Assembly: GCF_030929605.1 (NCBI RefSeq)
Contig: NZ_JAVFVS010000008.1
Coordinates: forward strand, 283,315-347,314
Length of the DNA stretch: 64,000 nt
Reading direction: 5' to 3'
Origin: Flavobacterium sp. LHD-80
Lineage (GTDB): Bacteria > Bacteroidota > Bacteroidia > Flavobacteriales > Flavobacteriaceae
Shown one piece after another: positions 35,011-42,659 of the stretch (positions are counted from its first letter, which is position 1; each line of letters begins with the position of its first letter). The notes beneath the pieces were generated by a model. The model was not told the origin of the DNA. It did not search any database and saw only the letters and a list, made by a program, of their open reading frames with translations. The translations under genes and the position numbers were made by a program.

Positions 35011-36060
35011 ATGAAATTATCACACTTCAATTTCAATTTACCGAAAGAACTTTTGGCTGAATTTCCAGCAGAAAACAGAGATGAATCTCGTTTAATGGTA
35101 ATTGACCGTAAAAAAAACACTATCGAACATAAAATGTTTAAAGACGTTATCAACTATTTTGATGACGGAGACGTTTTAATTTTGAATAATACAAAAGTTT
35201 TCCCTGCACGTTTGTACGGAAACAAAGAAAAAACGGGAGCAAGAATTGAGGTTTTCTTATTAAGAGAATTAAATTCTGAGCAACGCCTTTGGGATGTTTT
35301 GGTTGATCCGGCTAGAAAAATCCGTATTGGTAATAAACTTTATTTTGGTGACGACGATTCGTTAGTTGCTGAGGTAATTGACAACACTACTTCTCGTGGT
35401 AGAACTTTACGTTTCTTATACGATGGATCTTATGAAGAATTCAGAAACAAATTGACAGAACTTGGAGAAACTCCAATTCCTAAATACATCAACAGAGAAG
35501 TTACTGCTGAAGATGCTGAAAGATACCAAACTATCTACGCAAAAGAAGAAGGAGCGGTAGCGGCACCAACTGCTGGTTTACACTTTTCAAAACACCTTTT
35601 GAAAAAATTAGAAATCAAAGGAGTGAACTTTGCTGAGGTAACTTTACACGTTGGTTTAGGAACTTTCAATCCAGTTGAGGTTGAAGATTTGTCGAAACAC
35701 AAAATGGATTCTGAGGAATTAATTATTACTCAAGAAGCTTGTGATATCGTAAACGAAGGAAAAACAAAGAAAAAACGTATTTGTGCTGTAGGAACAACTT
35801 CTATGCGTGCAATCGAAAGTTCTGTTTCTTCTGCTAATACTTTGAATCCTTACGAAGGATGGACAAATAAATTTATTTTTCCTCCACACGATTTCAGTAT
35901 TGCAAACTGTATGATTACAAATTTCCACACACCAAAATCAACATTATTAATGATGATTTCTGCTTTCTGTGGTCATGATTTAATGAAAAAAGCATACGAC
36001 GAAGCGATCAAAGAAGGATACAAATTCTATTCTTACGGAGATGCAATGTTAATATTATAA
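35011..36060 (+). CDS. queA: S-adenosylmethionine:tRNA ribosyltransferase-isomerase
   Basis: The 349-residue enzyme adds the epoxycyclopentane ring in queuosine synthesis on tRNA. Family motifs are [26 protein letters not shown] at the start, [40 protein letters not shown] and [17 protein letters not shown]. Length is normal. queE, an early enzyme of the same pathway, is at 59.7 kb in this window. Confidence 0.95.
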   Translation: MKLSHFNFNLPKELLAEFPAENRDESRLMVIDRKKNTIEHKMFKDVINYFDDGDVLILNNTKVFPARLYGNKEKTGARIEVFLLRELNSEQRLWDVLVDPARKIRIGNKLYFGDDDSLVAEVIDNTTSRGRTLRFLYDGSYEEFRNKLTELGETPIPKYINREVTAEDAERYQTIYAKEEGAVAAPTAGLHFSKHLLKKLEIKGVNFAEVTLHVGLGTFNPVEVEDLSKHKMDSEELIITQEACDIVNEGKTKKKRICAVGTTSMRAIESSVSSANTLNPYEGWTNKFIFPPHDFSIANCMITNFHTPKSTLLMMISAFCGHDLMKKAYDEAIKEGYKFYSYGDAMLIL

Positions 36061-36080
36061 TCTGATATATTTTCAGATTC

Positions 36081-36114
36081 AAACCCGGCAGTTTTTTAAA
36101 ACCTGCCGGGTTTT
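36081..36114. terminator. AACCCGGCAG palindrome after queA
   Basis: AAACCCGGCAG and its inverse CTGCCGGGTTT form a stem followed by a short T run, 20 bases after the queA stop. It belongs to the AACCCGACAGG family and probably terminates queA. Confidence 0.75.
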
Positions 36115-36125
36115 CTGTTTTTTAA

Positions 36126-36359
36126 AGGTTTCAAGTTTCTCCCGAAGCTTCGGGATCAAGTTTGACGTTCGTTGTGTGTTTAACCGCAAAGTTCGCAAAG
36201 ATTTTTGCTCAGTTTGTGTTTGCCAAGTGCATAAGAACGCAAAGCTTTGCGAACTTAGCGTTTGTAAACGTTAATCTTTATAAAAAAACCTTGCGAACTT
36301 TGCGGTTAAACACACAAAGTATATCAACATTAAACGTGAAACATGAAACTTGAAACCTG
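36126..36359. repeat. nested palindrome before kynU
   Basis: Outer arms AGGTTTCAAGTTTC (36126-36139) and GAAACTTGAAACCT (36346-36359) are perfect inverse copies. Inside them, 36175-36200 and 36290-36314 form a second inverted repeat (TGTTTAACCGCAAAGTTCGC type), and inside that are further GCAAAG/CTTTGC units (36236-36260). The 352-base gap holds no gene; the open frames here are repeat sequence. Confidence 0.8.
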
Positions 36360-36412
36360 AAACAAAACAAAACAAACAAAATTTGTTATTTTAGCATCCA
36401 AAACAAAAAACA

Positions 36413-37690
36413 ATGACTTTTCAAAATACACGCGAATTTGCACGAGGGCTAGATTCGAAAGACACATTAAATCATTATCAAGACCAATTTATTTTTCCTA
36501 AAGTAAATGACAAGCGAGTTATCTATTTTACAGGAAACTCATTAGGATTACAACCAAAACGCACCAAAGCTTACATTGACGAAATAATGAATGACTGGGC
36601 TGAATTAGCTGTCGAAGGTCATTTTTATGCTGAAAAACCTTGGTGGGATTATCAGGAAAGATTTGCTGAACCGTTGAGTAAAATTGTTGGAGCGCTTCCG
36701 TCAGAAGTTACAGTTATGAATACTTTGACGGTGAATCTTCATTTGTTGATGGTTTCTTTTTATCAACCTAAAGGCAAACGTTATAAAATTATCTGCGAAG
36801 AAAAAGCTTTTCCATCAGATCAATATATGTTTCAGAGCCAGGTAAATTTCCACGGTTATAAACCAGAAGATGCGATTGTCGAAATCAAACGTCGTGACGG
36901 AGAACATAATATTCGTCTTGAAGATGTTTTAGCCAAAATCGAAGAAGTTGGCGATGAATTGGCTTTAGTTTTAATTGGAGGAGTAAATTATTATACAGGA
37001 CAAGTTTTCGATATTAGAACTATTACTGAAGCTGGACAAAAAGCCGGAGCAAAAGTAGGATGGGATTTAGCACACGCAGCCGGAAATATCAAATTAGAAC
37101 TTCACGATTGGAATGTTGATTTTGCCGCTTGGTGCAGTTATAAATACATGAACTCAGGACCAGGAAATGCTTCTGGAGTTTTCGTTCACGAAAGACATCA
37201 CAACGATCCAGATTTACCGCGTTTTGCTGGCTGGTGGGGACACAATAAAGAACGACGTTTTAAAATGGAACCTAATTTTGATCCCGTTCACGGAGCAGGA
37301 GGATGGCAGATTAGTAATCTTCCGGTTCTTTCATTAGCGCCTTATTTGGCTTCTGTAGAAATGTTTGCTGAAGTTGGAATGGACGCTTTAATTGCAAAAC
37401 GTGACCACATAACTTCATACCTAGAATTTATTCTACACGAAATTGATAAAGAAGTAGAAAGTACTTTCGAAATCATTACGCCTTCAAATCCAGAAGAAAG
37501 AGCTTCGCAATTATCCGTTTTCCTTCATGGGCAGGGTCGAAGCTTATTTGACTATTTAATGAAAAATGGTGTAATTACAGATTGGCGTGAACCAAATGTT
37601 ATTCGTTTAGCGCCAGTTCCTTTATATTCTTCATATGAAGATATGTATGATTTTGGGCAAATTCTGAAAAAAGGAATTTTAGGGAAATAA
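36413..37690 (+). CDS. kynU: kynureninase
   Basis: The 425-residue PLP enzyme cleaves 3-hydroxykynurenine to 3-hydroxyanthranilate. Motifs are FTGNSLGLQPK, GWDLAHAAGNI and WCSYKYMNSGPG with the PLP lysine at Lys244, then FAGWWGHN. Length fits the family. Together with kmo at 50454 it indicates tryptophan-to-quinolinate synthesis of NAD, a known route in Bacteroidota. The two genes are 13 kb apart and not cotranscribed. Confidence 0.95.
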   Translation: MTFQNTREFARGLDSKDTLNHYQDQFIFPKVNDKRVIYFTGNSLGLQPKRTKAYIDEIMNDWAELAVEGHFYAEKPWWDYQERFAEPLSKIVGALPSEVTVMNTLTVNLHLLMVSFYQPKGKRYKIICEEKAFPSDQYMFQSQVNFHGYKPEDAIVEIKRRDGEHNIRLEDVLAKIEEVGDELALVLIGGVNYYTGQVFDIRTITEAGQKAGAKVGWDLAHAAGNIKLELHDWNVDFAAWCSYKYMNSGPGNASGVFVHERHHNDPDLPRFAGWWGHNKERRFKMEPNFDPVHGAGGWQISNLPVLSLAPYLASVEMFAEVGMDALIAKRDHITSYLEFILHEIDKEVESTFEIITPSNPEERASQLSVFLHGQGRSLFDYLMKNGVITDWREPNVIRLAPVPLYSSYEDMYDFGQILKKGILGK

Positions 37691-37697
37691 GAGTGAA

Positions 37698-37892
37698 TTA
37701 ATCTCGCAAAGTCGCAGAGGCGCAAAGTTTTTTTATTTAAGGAATAGTATCAATTGATGTTGTTTGTCATTTCGAGGAACGAGAAATCTTCACAAGTAGC
37801 TCCATAGCGGGAATTGTCAATCTTTGTAGAGTTTCTCGTGAGGATTTCTCGCTCCTCGAAATGACAAAAAATATGTGTCTTTGCGAGATTAA
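37698..37892. repeat. nested palindrome with CATTTCGAGGAACGAG inner hairpin
   Basis: Outer arms TTAATCTCGCAAAG (37698-37711) and CTTTGCGAGATTAA (37879-37892) are perfect inverse copies. Inside lies an inverted repeat of about 35 bp with a few mismatches (37762-37796 and 37833-37867). It is a diverged, empty copy of the palindrome family at 14344 and 40442, and shares the loop sequence CAATCTTTGTAGAG with the former. The rest of the gap to 38027 is spacer. Confidence 0.85.
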
Positions 37893-38027
37893 ATCATACA
37901 GCTTGGAATAGAAATTCTTCCAGAAAGTACAAAATCTTCTAATCTTATAAACTTTCCAAAAAATCTTGTAACTCAAACAAAATGTAACGGCCTTACTTTG
38001 TAGTATATAATTTTAAATACTACAATC

Positions 38028-38453
38028 ATGAAAGGCTTATATATTTTATTAGCGGTAATACTTATAACTTCTTGTCAAAATCAGAACAAAGAAGATTTGA
38101 ATAAAGCCAAACAAGCCAGTATTGATTCAATGAAAGTTGAAATTAACAAACAACGTGTTATCGACTCAATGAAGACTGAAATGGCGAAGGTAGAAGAGAA
38201 GCAAAAAGCGGAAGCTCAAAAAGTTGTTGTGGTACATCAAAACGATGGAACAGCAACTGCAACACCAGCAAAAAAGAAAGGCTGGAGCTCAACTGCGAAA
38301 GGCGCGGTAATTGGTGCCGGAGTTGGTGCTGCCACTGGAGCAATTGTCAGTAAGAAAAAAGGCGAAGGTGCTATCATTGGTGGATTGGCAGGAGCCGGAG
38401 TCGGAGCTGGGACAGGTGCTATTATTGACAGCAATAAGAAAAAGAAAGAGTAG
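38028..38453 (+). CDS. glycine-zipper lipoprotein
   Basis: The 141-residue protein begins with a lipoprotein signal (KGLYILLAVILITSC, Cys16). A charged helical stretch (about 20-70, two similar ALIDSMK-like VEINKQRVIDSMKTEM units) could form a coiled coil. The C-terminal half is a glycine zipper (GAVIGAGVGAATGAIVSKKKGEGAIIGGLAGAGVGAGTGAII), two hairpin-like membrane-inserting segments. Such YMGG/glycine-zipper proteins sit in the outer membrane or periplasm; function is unknown. Confidence 0.8.
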   Translation: MKGLYILLAVILITSCQNQNKEDLNKAKQASIDSMKVEINKQRVIDSMKTEMAKVEEKQKAEAQKVVVVHQNDGTATATPAKKKGWSSTAKGAVIGAGVGAATGAIVSKKKGEGAIIGGLAGAGVGAGTGAIIDSNKKKKE

Positions 38454-38476
38454 ATTTTAATATATCTTAAATAAAG

Positions 38477-38511
38477 AAACGCCGATTTAGATTTTCTAAA
38501 TCGGCGTTTTG
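38477..38511. terminator. bidirectional terminator
   Basis: A perfect 15-bp stem (38477-38491 with 38495-38509, loop TTT) with A and T tracts on either side lies between the convergent lipoprotein and 602-residue genes, and can serve both. Confidence 0.9.
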
Positions 38512-38513
38512 TT

Positions 38514-40322
38514 TTATGCTAATTCCAATGTTGGAATCACGATTGCATTTAATTCTGATTTATAAAAATCGAATTGATTTTTGATTTTTTTTTCTTCCAT
38601 TTTAAAATAGAAAGTTGACGAAAACAGATTCTGATAATATTCAATTCCTTCTAAAATATTTGCTTTAAAAGAATTCCATTTTTTTAGCTGATTTGCTGTA
38701 ACTTCTCCAGAAATGTTTTCAATTTCGTTTCTAAAATAATCAACATACATTTTTAATTCTTTTACAAATAAATTCGGGCGATCTATCCTTAGAACCGATT
38801 TTCCCAGATAAATGTGATGTAGCATTTCTTTCAAAGAAACTTCTTGATCAAAATAAGCCAAATTTGGCCCTGGACAAATTACAACGCCTTGCGTCTGGCC
38901 TTTTATTTTAATGTTATTTTCAAGATAAGAAGCATTTGCCAAACCTACGCATAAACATGATTTCTCCGTTATTTTGATTTTGCTTTTCTCGAATTCTTCT
39001 CCAGATAAAGAGTCTTTTTTGCTTTCTAATTCTTCAAGTTTGATGTCCTGATATTTTTTTGAAGCTGTACAAATTCCGTGCGGATCGTATTCTTTGCTTA
39101 GAGCTAAAAATTTCTTTGGGCATGAACTTCCAGCTTTGTTTTCTTGAATTCTTTTTTGCTTTAAAAATTCATTTGTAGTTCCTTTTAAAGTATTAAACGG
39201 AACTCCTAAAGGCGAAATATTACTCAGATAAAAATCATCTTCTTTGGCATTCATCAATAAATTTCGTGTTTCTTGATCTACAGATGTTGCTTCAGGAACC
39301 AATAAAAAAGGCGAACCCCAACCAACAGAATCTATTTTATATTCGTCCAATAAAAATTCATGTTCTTCAGCTGTACCAACACCGCCTTGAACGGTAATTT
39401 TTAATGCTAAAGGATTTTCTGGGAAAACCTGATTTTTTAACTGTAAAGCTTTAATCATTAAATCGTGTGCCGATTGTACCAATTGCTCTTTTTTCTGCTT
39501 GAATTCCTCTAAAATGGTACCTAAAAGAAGTCCGTCAGTAGCAAAGGCATGACCACCGCAGTTTAATCCTGATTCGATTCGGTATTCAGAAACCCAAAGT
39601 CCTTTTTTGGCCAAGAAATTTCCCTGAATCATTGCCGATCTGAAATCGCTCACTTTTAGTATGATTTTCTTTTTTAGTTCGTTGTTTTCATTTGGGAAAA
39701 AATCTTTGAAGTTTTCGAAATAACCAAACAATCTCGGATTCATTCCTGCAGAAAGCACAACAGAAGATTCTAGATTGCTATTTGCAAAACCTCTTAAAGC
39801 AGCATGAGCATCGTTAAACTCAATCGGAAGTTGTTCATTTTTAATGAAGTTATCTTTGTCAAGCTTCGTCATGATGTTAACGTCGATTTCGCCTGGAAAA
39901 AGATGGGATTCGATGTAATGTTGAATATTTTCTTTAAAAGAAATTCCGTCGTCCAATAAATTCTGAAATCCCTTTTTAATGTCAGAAGTATTAGGCAACA
40001 TCGACATGAAATTTTCTAGCGCTGTTTTGCTTTCGGTTAATTCGGTTTTAAAATTTTCGAATTTTTCTTTTACAATTTTATCGACTAAATTTAGATAAGA
40101 AGTAATTCTTTCAGCGCGGTAATCGTGAAATTTCTGTGTGATTTCTTCGTAAGGAATATTGAATTTGGTGCTATAAAAATTACGCATCTTTTCAATTAAA
40201 TCATCATCAGCGAGAGCAATAACAGATGAAATTCCGTACTGTGCCACACGAATCGGGCTGTCAATTGTGTACGCAAGCCCCATTACCGGAATATGAAAAG
40301 TATGTAAAGGCGTTTTTGTCAT
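38514..40322 (-). CDS. 602-residue protein of unknown function with nitronate-monooxygenase-like core
   Basis: I do not recognise a characterised family. The N-terminus (HIPVMGLAYTIDSPIRVAQYGISSVIALADDDL) and the mid-part KITVQGGVGTAEEHEFLLDEYKIDSVGWGSPFLLVPEA read like an FMN-binding TIM barrel of the nitronate-monooxygenase/IMPDH type. Several conserved-looking cysteines follow or interrupt it: GLNCGGHAF, GSSCPKKF, HGICTAS, KSCLCVGLANA and VVICPGP. These could bind a metal or Fe-S cluster. Long helical stretches surround the core. No signal peptide or membrane segment is seen, so it is cytosolic. It stands alone between a terminator and a repeat. Confidence 0.6.
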   Translation of the reverse strand: MTKTPLHTFHIPVMGLAYTIDSPIRVAQYGISSVIALADDDLIEKMRNFYSTKFNIPYEEITQKFHDYRAERITSYLNLVDKIVKEKFENFKTELTESKTALENFMSMLPNTSDIKKGFQNLLDDGISFKENIQHYIESHLFPGEIDVNIMTKLDKDNFIKNEQLPIEFNDAHAALRGFANSNLESSVVLSAGMNPRLFGYFENFKDFFPNENNELKKKIILKVSDFRSAMIQGNFLAKKGLWVSEYRIESGLNCGGHAFATDGLLLGTILEEFKQKKEQLVQSAHDLMIKALQLKNQVFPENPLALKITVQGGVGTAEEHEFLLDEYKIDSVGWGSPFLLVPEATSVDQETRNLLMNAKEDDFYLSNISPLGVPFNTLKGTTNEFLKQKRIQENKAGSSCPKKFLALSKEYDPHGICTASKKYQDIKLEELESKKDSLSGEEFEKSKIKITEKSCLCVGLANASYLENNIKIKGQTQGVVICPGPNLAYFDQEVSLKEMLHHIYLGKSVLRIDRPNLFVKELKMYVDYFRNEIENISGEVTANQLKKWNSFKANILEGIEYYQNLFSSTFYFKMEEKKIKNQFDFYKSELNAIVIPTLELA

Positions 40323-40441
40323 TTGTCTTTAGATTAAAATAAAAACAAATATTGAAAAAAGGATTTTGGTAAAACCTGATAATTATCATGTGAAAATGTG
40401 GGTTGTTTAGAAAGTTTTTTTACCAACGAGTGCCGTCAATT

Positions 40442-40954
40442 TTGTCATTCCGAGGAACGAGGAATCTTCGCATGAAACTCCACATGCAAAATCACATTAG
40501 TTTGAAAGAAAGTAAGAATAATCTTTATTTTTGTTTTAAGATTGAGACAAACAATTAATTTGACTAAATGAAATCATTAGAAGGCTATCATACTTATTAC
40601 GTCTACATTATAACAAATAAGTTTAAAACAGTATTTTATACCGGATTAACAAATAACTTGAGAGTTCGTTTAAGCCAGCATAAAGAAAATATTACAGGGA
40701 AAAATAAAACTTTTGCTTCAAAATATAATGCAGAGTTTTTATTGTACTATGAAAAGTTTACTTGGATTCAAGAAGCAATTAGTCGTGAAAAAGAAATAAA
40801 AGGATGGACTAGAGATAAGAAAATAGAATTGGTTAAAACGATTAATCCAGACTTAGATTTTTTGAATTATATTTTTTCTTAAGATTATTGATTTTCTAAG
40901 TCGAAATACTGTGTCGAGTTTCTTGCGAAGATTCCTCGTTCCTCGGAATGACAA
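40442..40954. mobile_element. split palindromic repeat carrying a GIY-YIG gene
   Basis: The arms at 40442-40472 and 40924-40954 are perfect 31-bp inverted repeats 451 bases apart, and weaker pairing (GAAACTC/GAGTTTC) extends them inward to about 45 bp. The arm sequence equals the outer part of the empty palindrome at 14344-14449. One small gene (40568-40882) lies between the arms. Thus the same repeat exists empty and loaded in this window. Mobility is inference; no target duplication is visible. Confidence 0.6.
40568..40882 (+). CDS. GIY-YIG domain endonuclease-like protein
   Basis: The 104-residue protein is one GIY-YIG nuclease domain of the small UvrC-N-like (UPF0213/YhbQ) type. It has YYVYIITN and VFYTGLTNN as the two-part signature, the Arg-helix LRVRLSQH and the metal-binding Glu in AISREKEIKGWTRDKK. 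All key positions look present, so it may be active. It lies between the arms of a split palindromic repeat, which suggests a role in its spread or maintenance, by analogy to REP/RAYT pairs. Confidence 0.85.
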   Translation: MKSLEGYHTYYVYIITNKFKTVFYTGLTNNLRVRLSQHKENITGKNKTFASKYNAEFLLYYEKFTWIQEAISREKEIKGWTRDKKIELVKTINPDLDFLNYIFS

Positions 40955-40985
40955 GATTGTGGAGAATGCTTCATTTTAAACGGTT

Positions 40986-42542
40986 TCATATCAAAATCTT
41001 CTTCAAAGACTCAGCAATGCTTCGCCATAAAAAGTTATAGAATGATTTTTCCTGAATTCTTTCGACTTCAACATCAGCGGTTTTTGCTTTGTCTTTTGAA
41101 TCGTTTTTGACGAGTAAATTTGCAATTGCCGATTTTAGTTTGGCTTCTTTTTCAGGATCTTTCTTTTTGTATAATTTTACTTTCAAGTCATCATAATCTA
41201 AAGATGAATTTCCTTTTGAAACATTATCATTTCCGTAGAAATTGAAGCGGTATTTATTGAAAACTCCTGTAAACGAAGCATTCATATAAGGTTTGCTGAA
41301 TTGTCCCATCGCCCGAACATCAAAATTGGAAATTACGCCCTGAATATGGAAACCGTCGCTTTTATCCAGAACATTAAAACTCCAATCAACATTTAAAGGC
41401 GAAGTTTTCATGAAAATACATTTCACTTTTATTTTCACATCGTTGGTTTTCTTTAATCCAAAACCGCTTCGCAGGTTTGTTGCTTGCAAATTGAATTTAT
41501 CGAAATTTAAAACTCCGGGACCTTTAGAAAAATCCATTTCTTCTTCATAAACTAATTTCGATTTCAGAACCTGTAACGTGTCAATTTGAAGCGGAAATTT
41601 TATATTTCGCAATAAATGATTGTACAAGTATTTTTTGCTCAAATCATCTTTTGGCATTTTTCCGCGATAAATATTGGCATCAAAATGATTGATTACAAGC
41701 GAGTTTGCTTTAAAGAAAAAGCGATCATTTTTAAATCCCCAATCCATTTTTGAAACTTGAGCCGAATCAAATTTTAAGGTATAAATATCTTTTTCTTTGT
41801 CGAGACGTTTTGTGAATTCGCGTCGGCTGAACTGAGGAACATTGGAGAAATTATTGATTTTTAGAAAATTCTTTTCGGTAGTAATTTTTCCAATATTTAT
41901 ATGATAAAAAGCGCTTGGTCTGTAAAATAAACTATCACAGACTAAAGCATAGGTTTTATATTGAAGCGGAATTTTTTCTTTTAAAGTGGCATCGGTTATT
42001 AGAATTCCTTCTAATTTCAGAATGATTTTTTTGATGCTGAAAATAGGTTTTTCGGTATCCAAAGAAACAACATCGACAGTACCGTCATTTAAATAAATGT
42101 TTGAAACAGCGATGATTTTGCGGAAAGGATCTACAATTTCAGTTTTGATGCTTTTACTATTGTTGAGGAGTTTTTCGCCTTTTTTATATAGAATAACCCG
42201 AGGTTTGTCGATGATGATACTTTCTGCCTGAATAATATCTCGAAAAGCCAAATCCCAAATATTGAAGTGCTTGATTGTAATGGATTCAATTTTAGAAAAA
42301 AGACCATTTTTGCTGTCTTTTGGTGCATTTTTCGGACTGACTAATAATGTCTGAGCAGAGATATTTCGAGAGAAAAGCGAAACCTCAATTTTTTCGTAAT
42401 TGATGTTGTAAGCCGTTTTGTTTTTCTCGTGAATAATAATTGGAAGCTGTTTTTTGATCCAGTAATTCAAACCAATATTGATCAAAATTACCAGCAGAAA
42501 AAGAGAAATTATTCCAATTGCTATTTTTTTATAGATAGACAT
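40986..42542 (-). CDS. AsmA-like / DUF748-type envelope protein
   Basis: The 518-residue protein has one N-terminal membrane segment (IAIGIISLFLLVILINIGLNYWI) and then a long beta-rich body with repeats of the type KIESITIKHFNIWDLAFRDIIQAESIIIDKPRVILYKKG. This is typical of AsmA/DUF748-like proteins, which are thought to bridge or stabilise the envelope and lipid traffic. It is divergent from the penicillin acylase gene. The short C-terminal region (KAKTADVEVERIQEKSFYNF) is charged. Confidence 0.65.
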   Translation of the reverse strand: MSIYKKIAIGIISLFLLVILINIGLNYWIKKQLPIIIHEKNKTAYNINYEKIEVSLFSRNISAQTLLVSPKNAPKDSKNGLFSKIESITIKHFNIWDLAFRDIIQAESIIIDKPRVILYKKGEKLLNNSKSIKTEIVDPFRKIIAVSNIYLNDGTVDVVSLDTEKPIFSIKKIILKLEGILITDATLKEKIPLQYKTYALVCDSLFYRPSAFYHINIGKITTEKNFLKINNFSNVPQFSRREFTKRLDKEKDIYTLKFDSAQVSKMDWGFKNDRFFFKANSLVINHFDANIYRGKMPKDDLSKKYLYNHLLRNIKFPLQIDTLQVLKSKLVYEEEMDFSKGPGVLNFDKFNLQATNLRSGFGLKKTNDVKIKVKCIFMKTSPLNVDWSFNVLDKSDGFHIQGVISNFDVRAMGQFSKPYMNASFTGVFNKYRFNFYGNDNVSKGNSSLDYDDLKVKLYKKKDPEKEAKLKSAIANLLVKNDSKDKAKTADVEVERIQEKSFYNFLWRSIAESLKKILI

Positions 42543-42659
42543 TTATAGTATTAATTTTAAATACATAAATTTAGGCTTTTAAAGAGAGAGGGTATTACAT
42601 TATTCTTCTTTTTAGTTACATCATTTTACAAACCTTATTGTTTATACTTTTTGCAAAAT

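Noticed and set aside
36162..36353. Small open frame between queA and kynU
   Set aside because: It is made of the nested inverted-repeat sequence and has no start context or protein-like composition.
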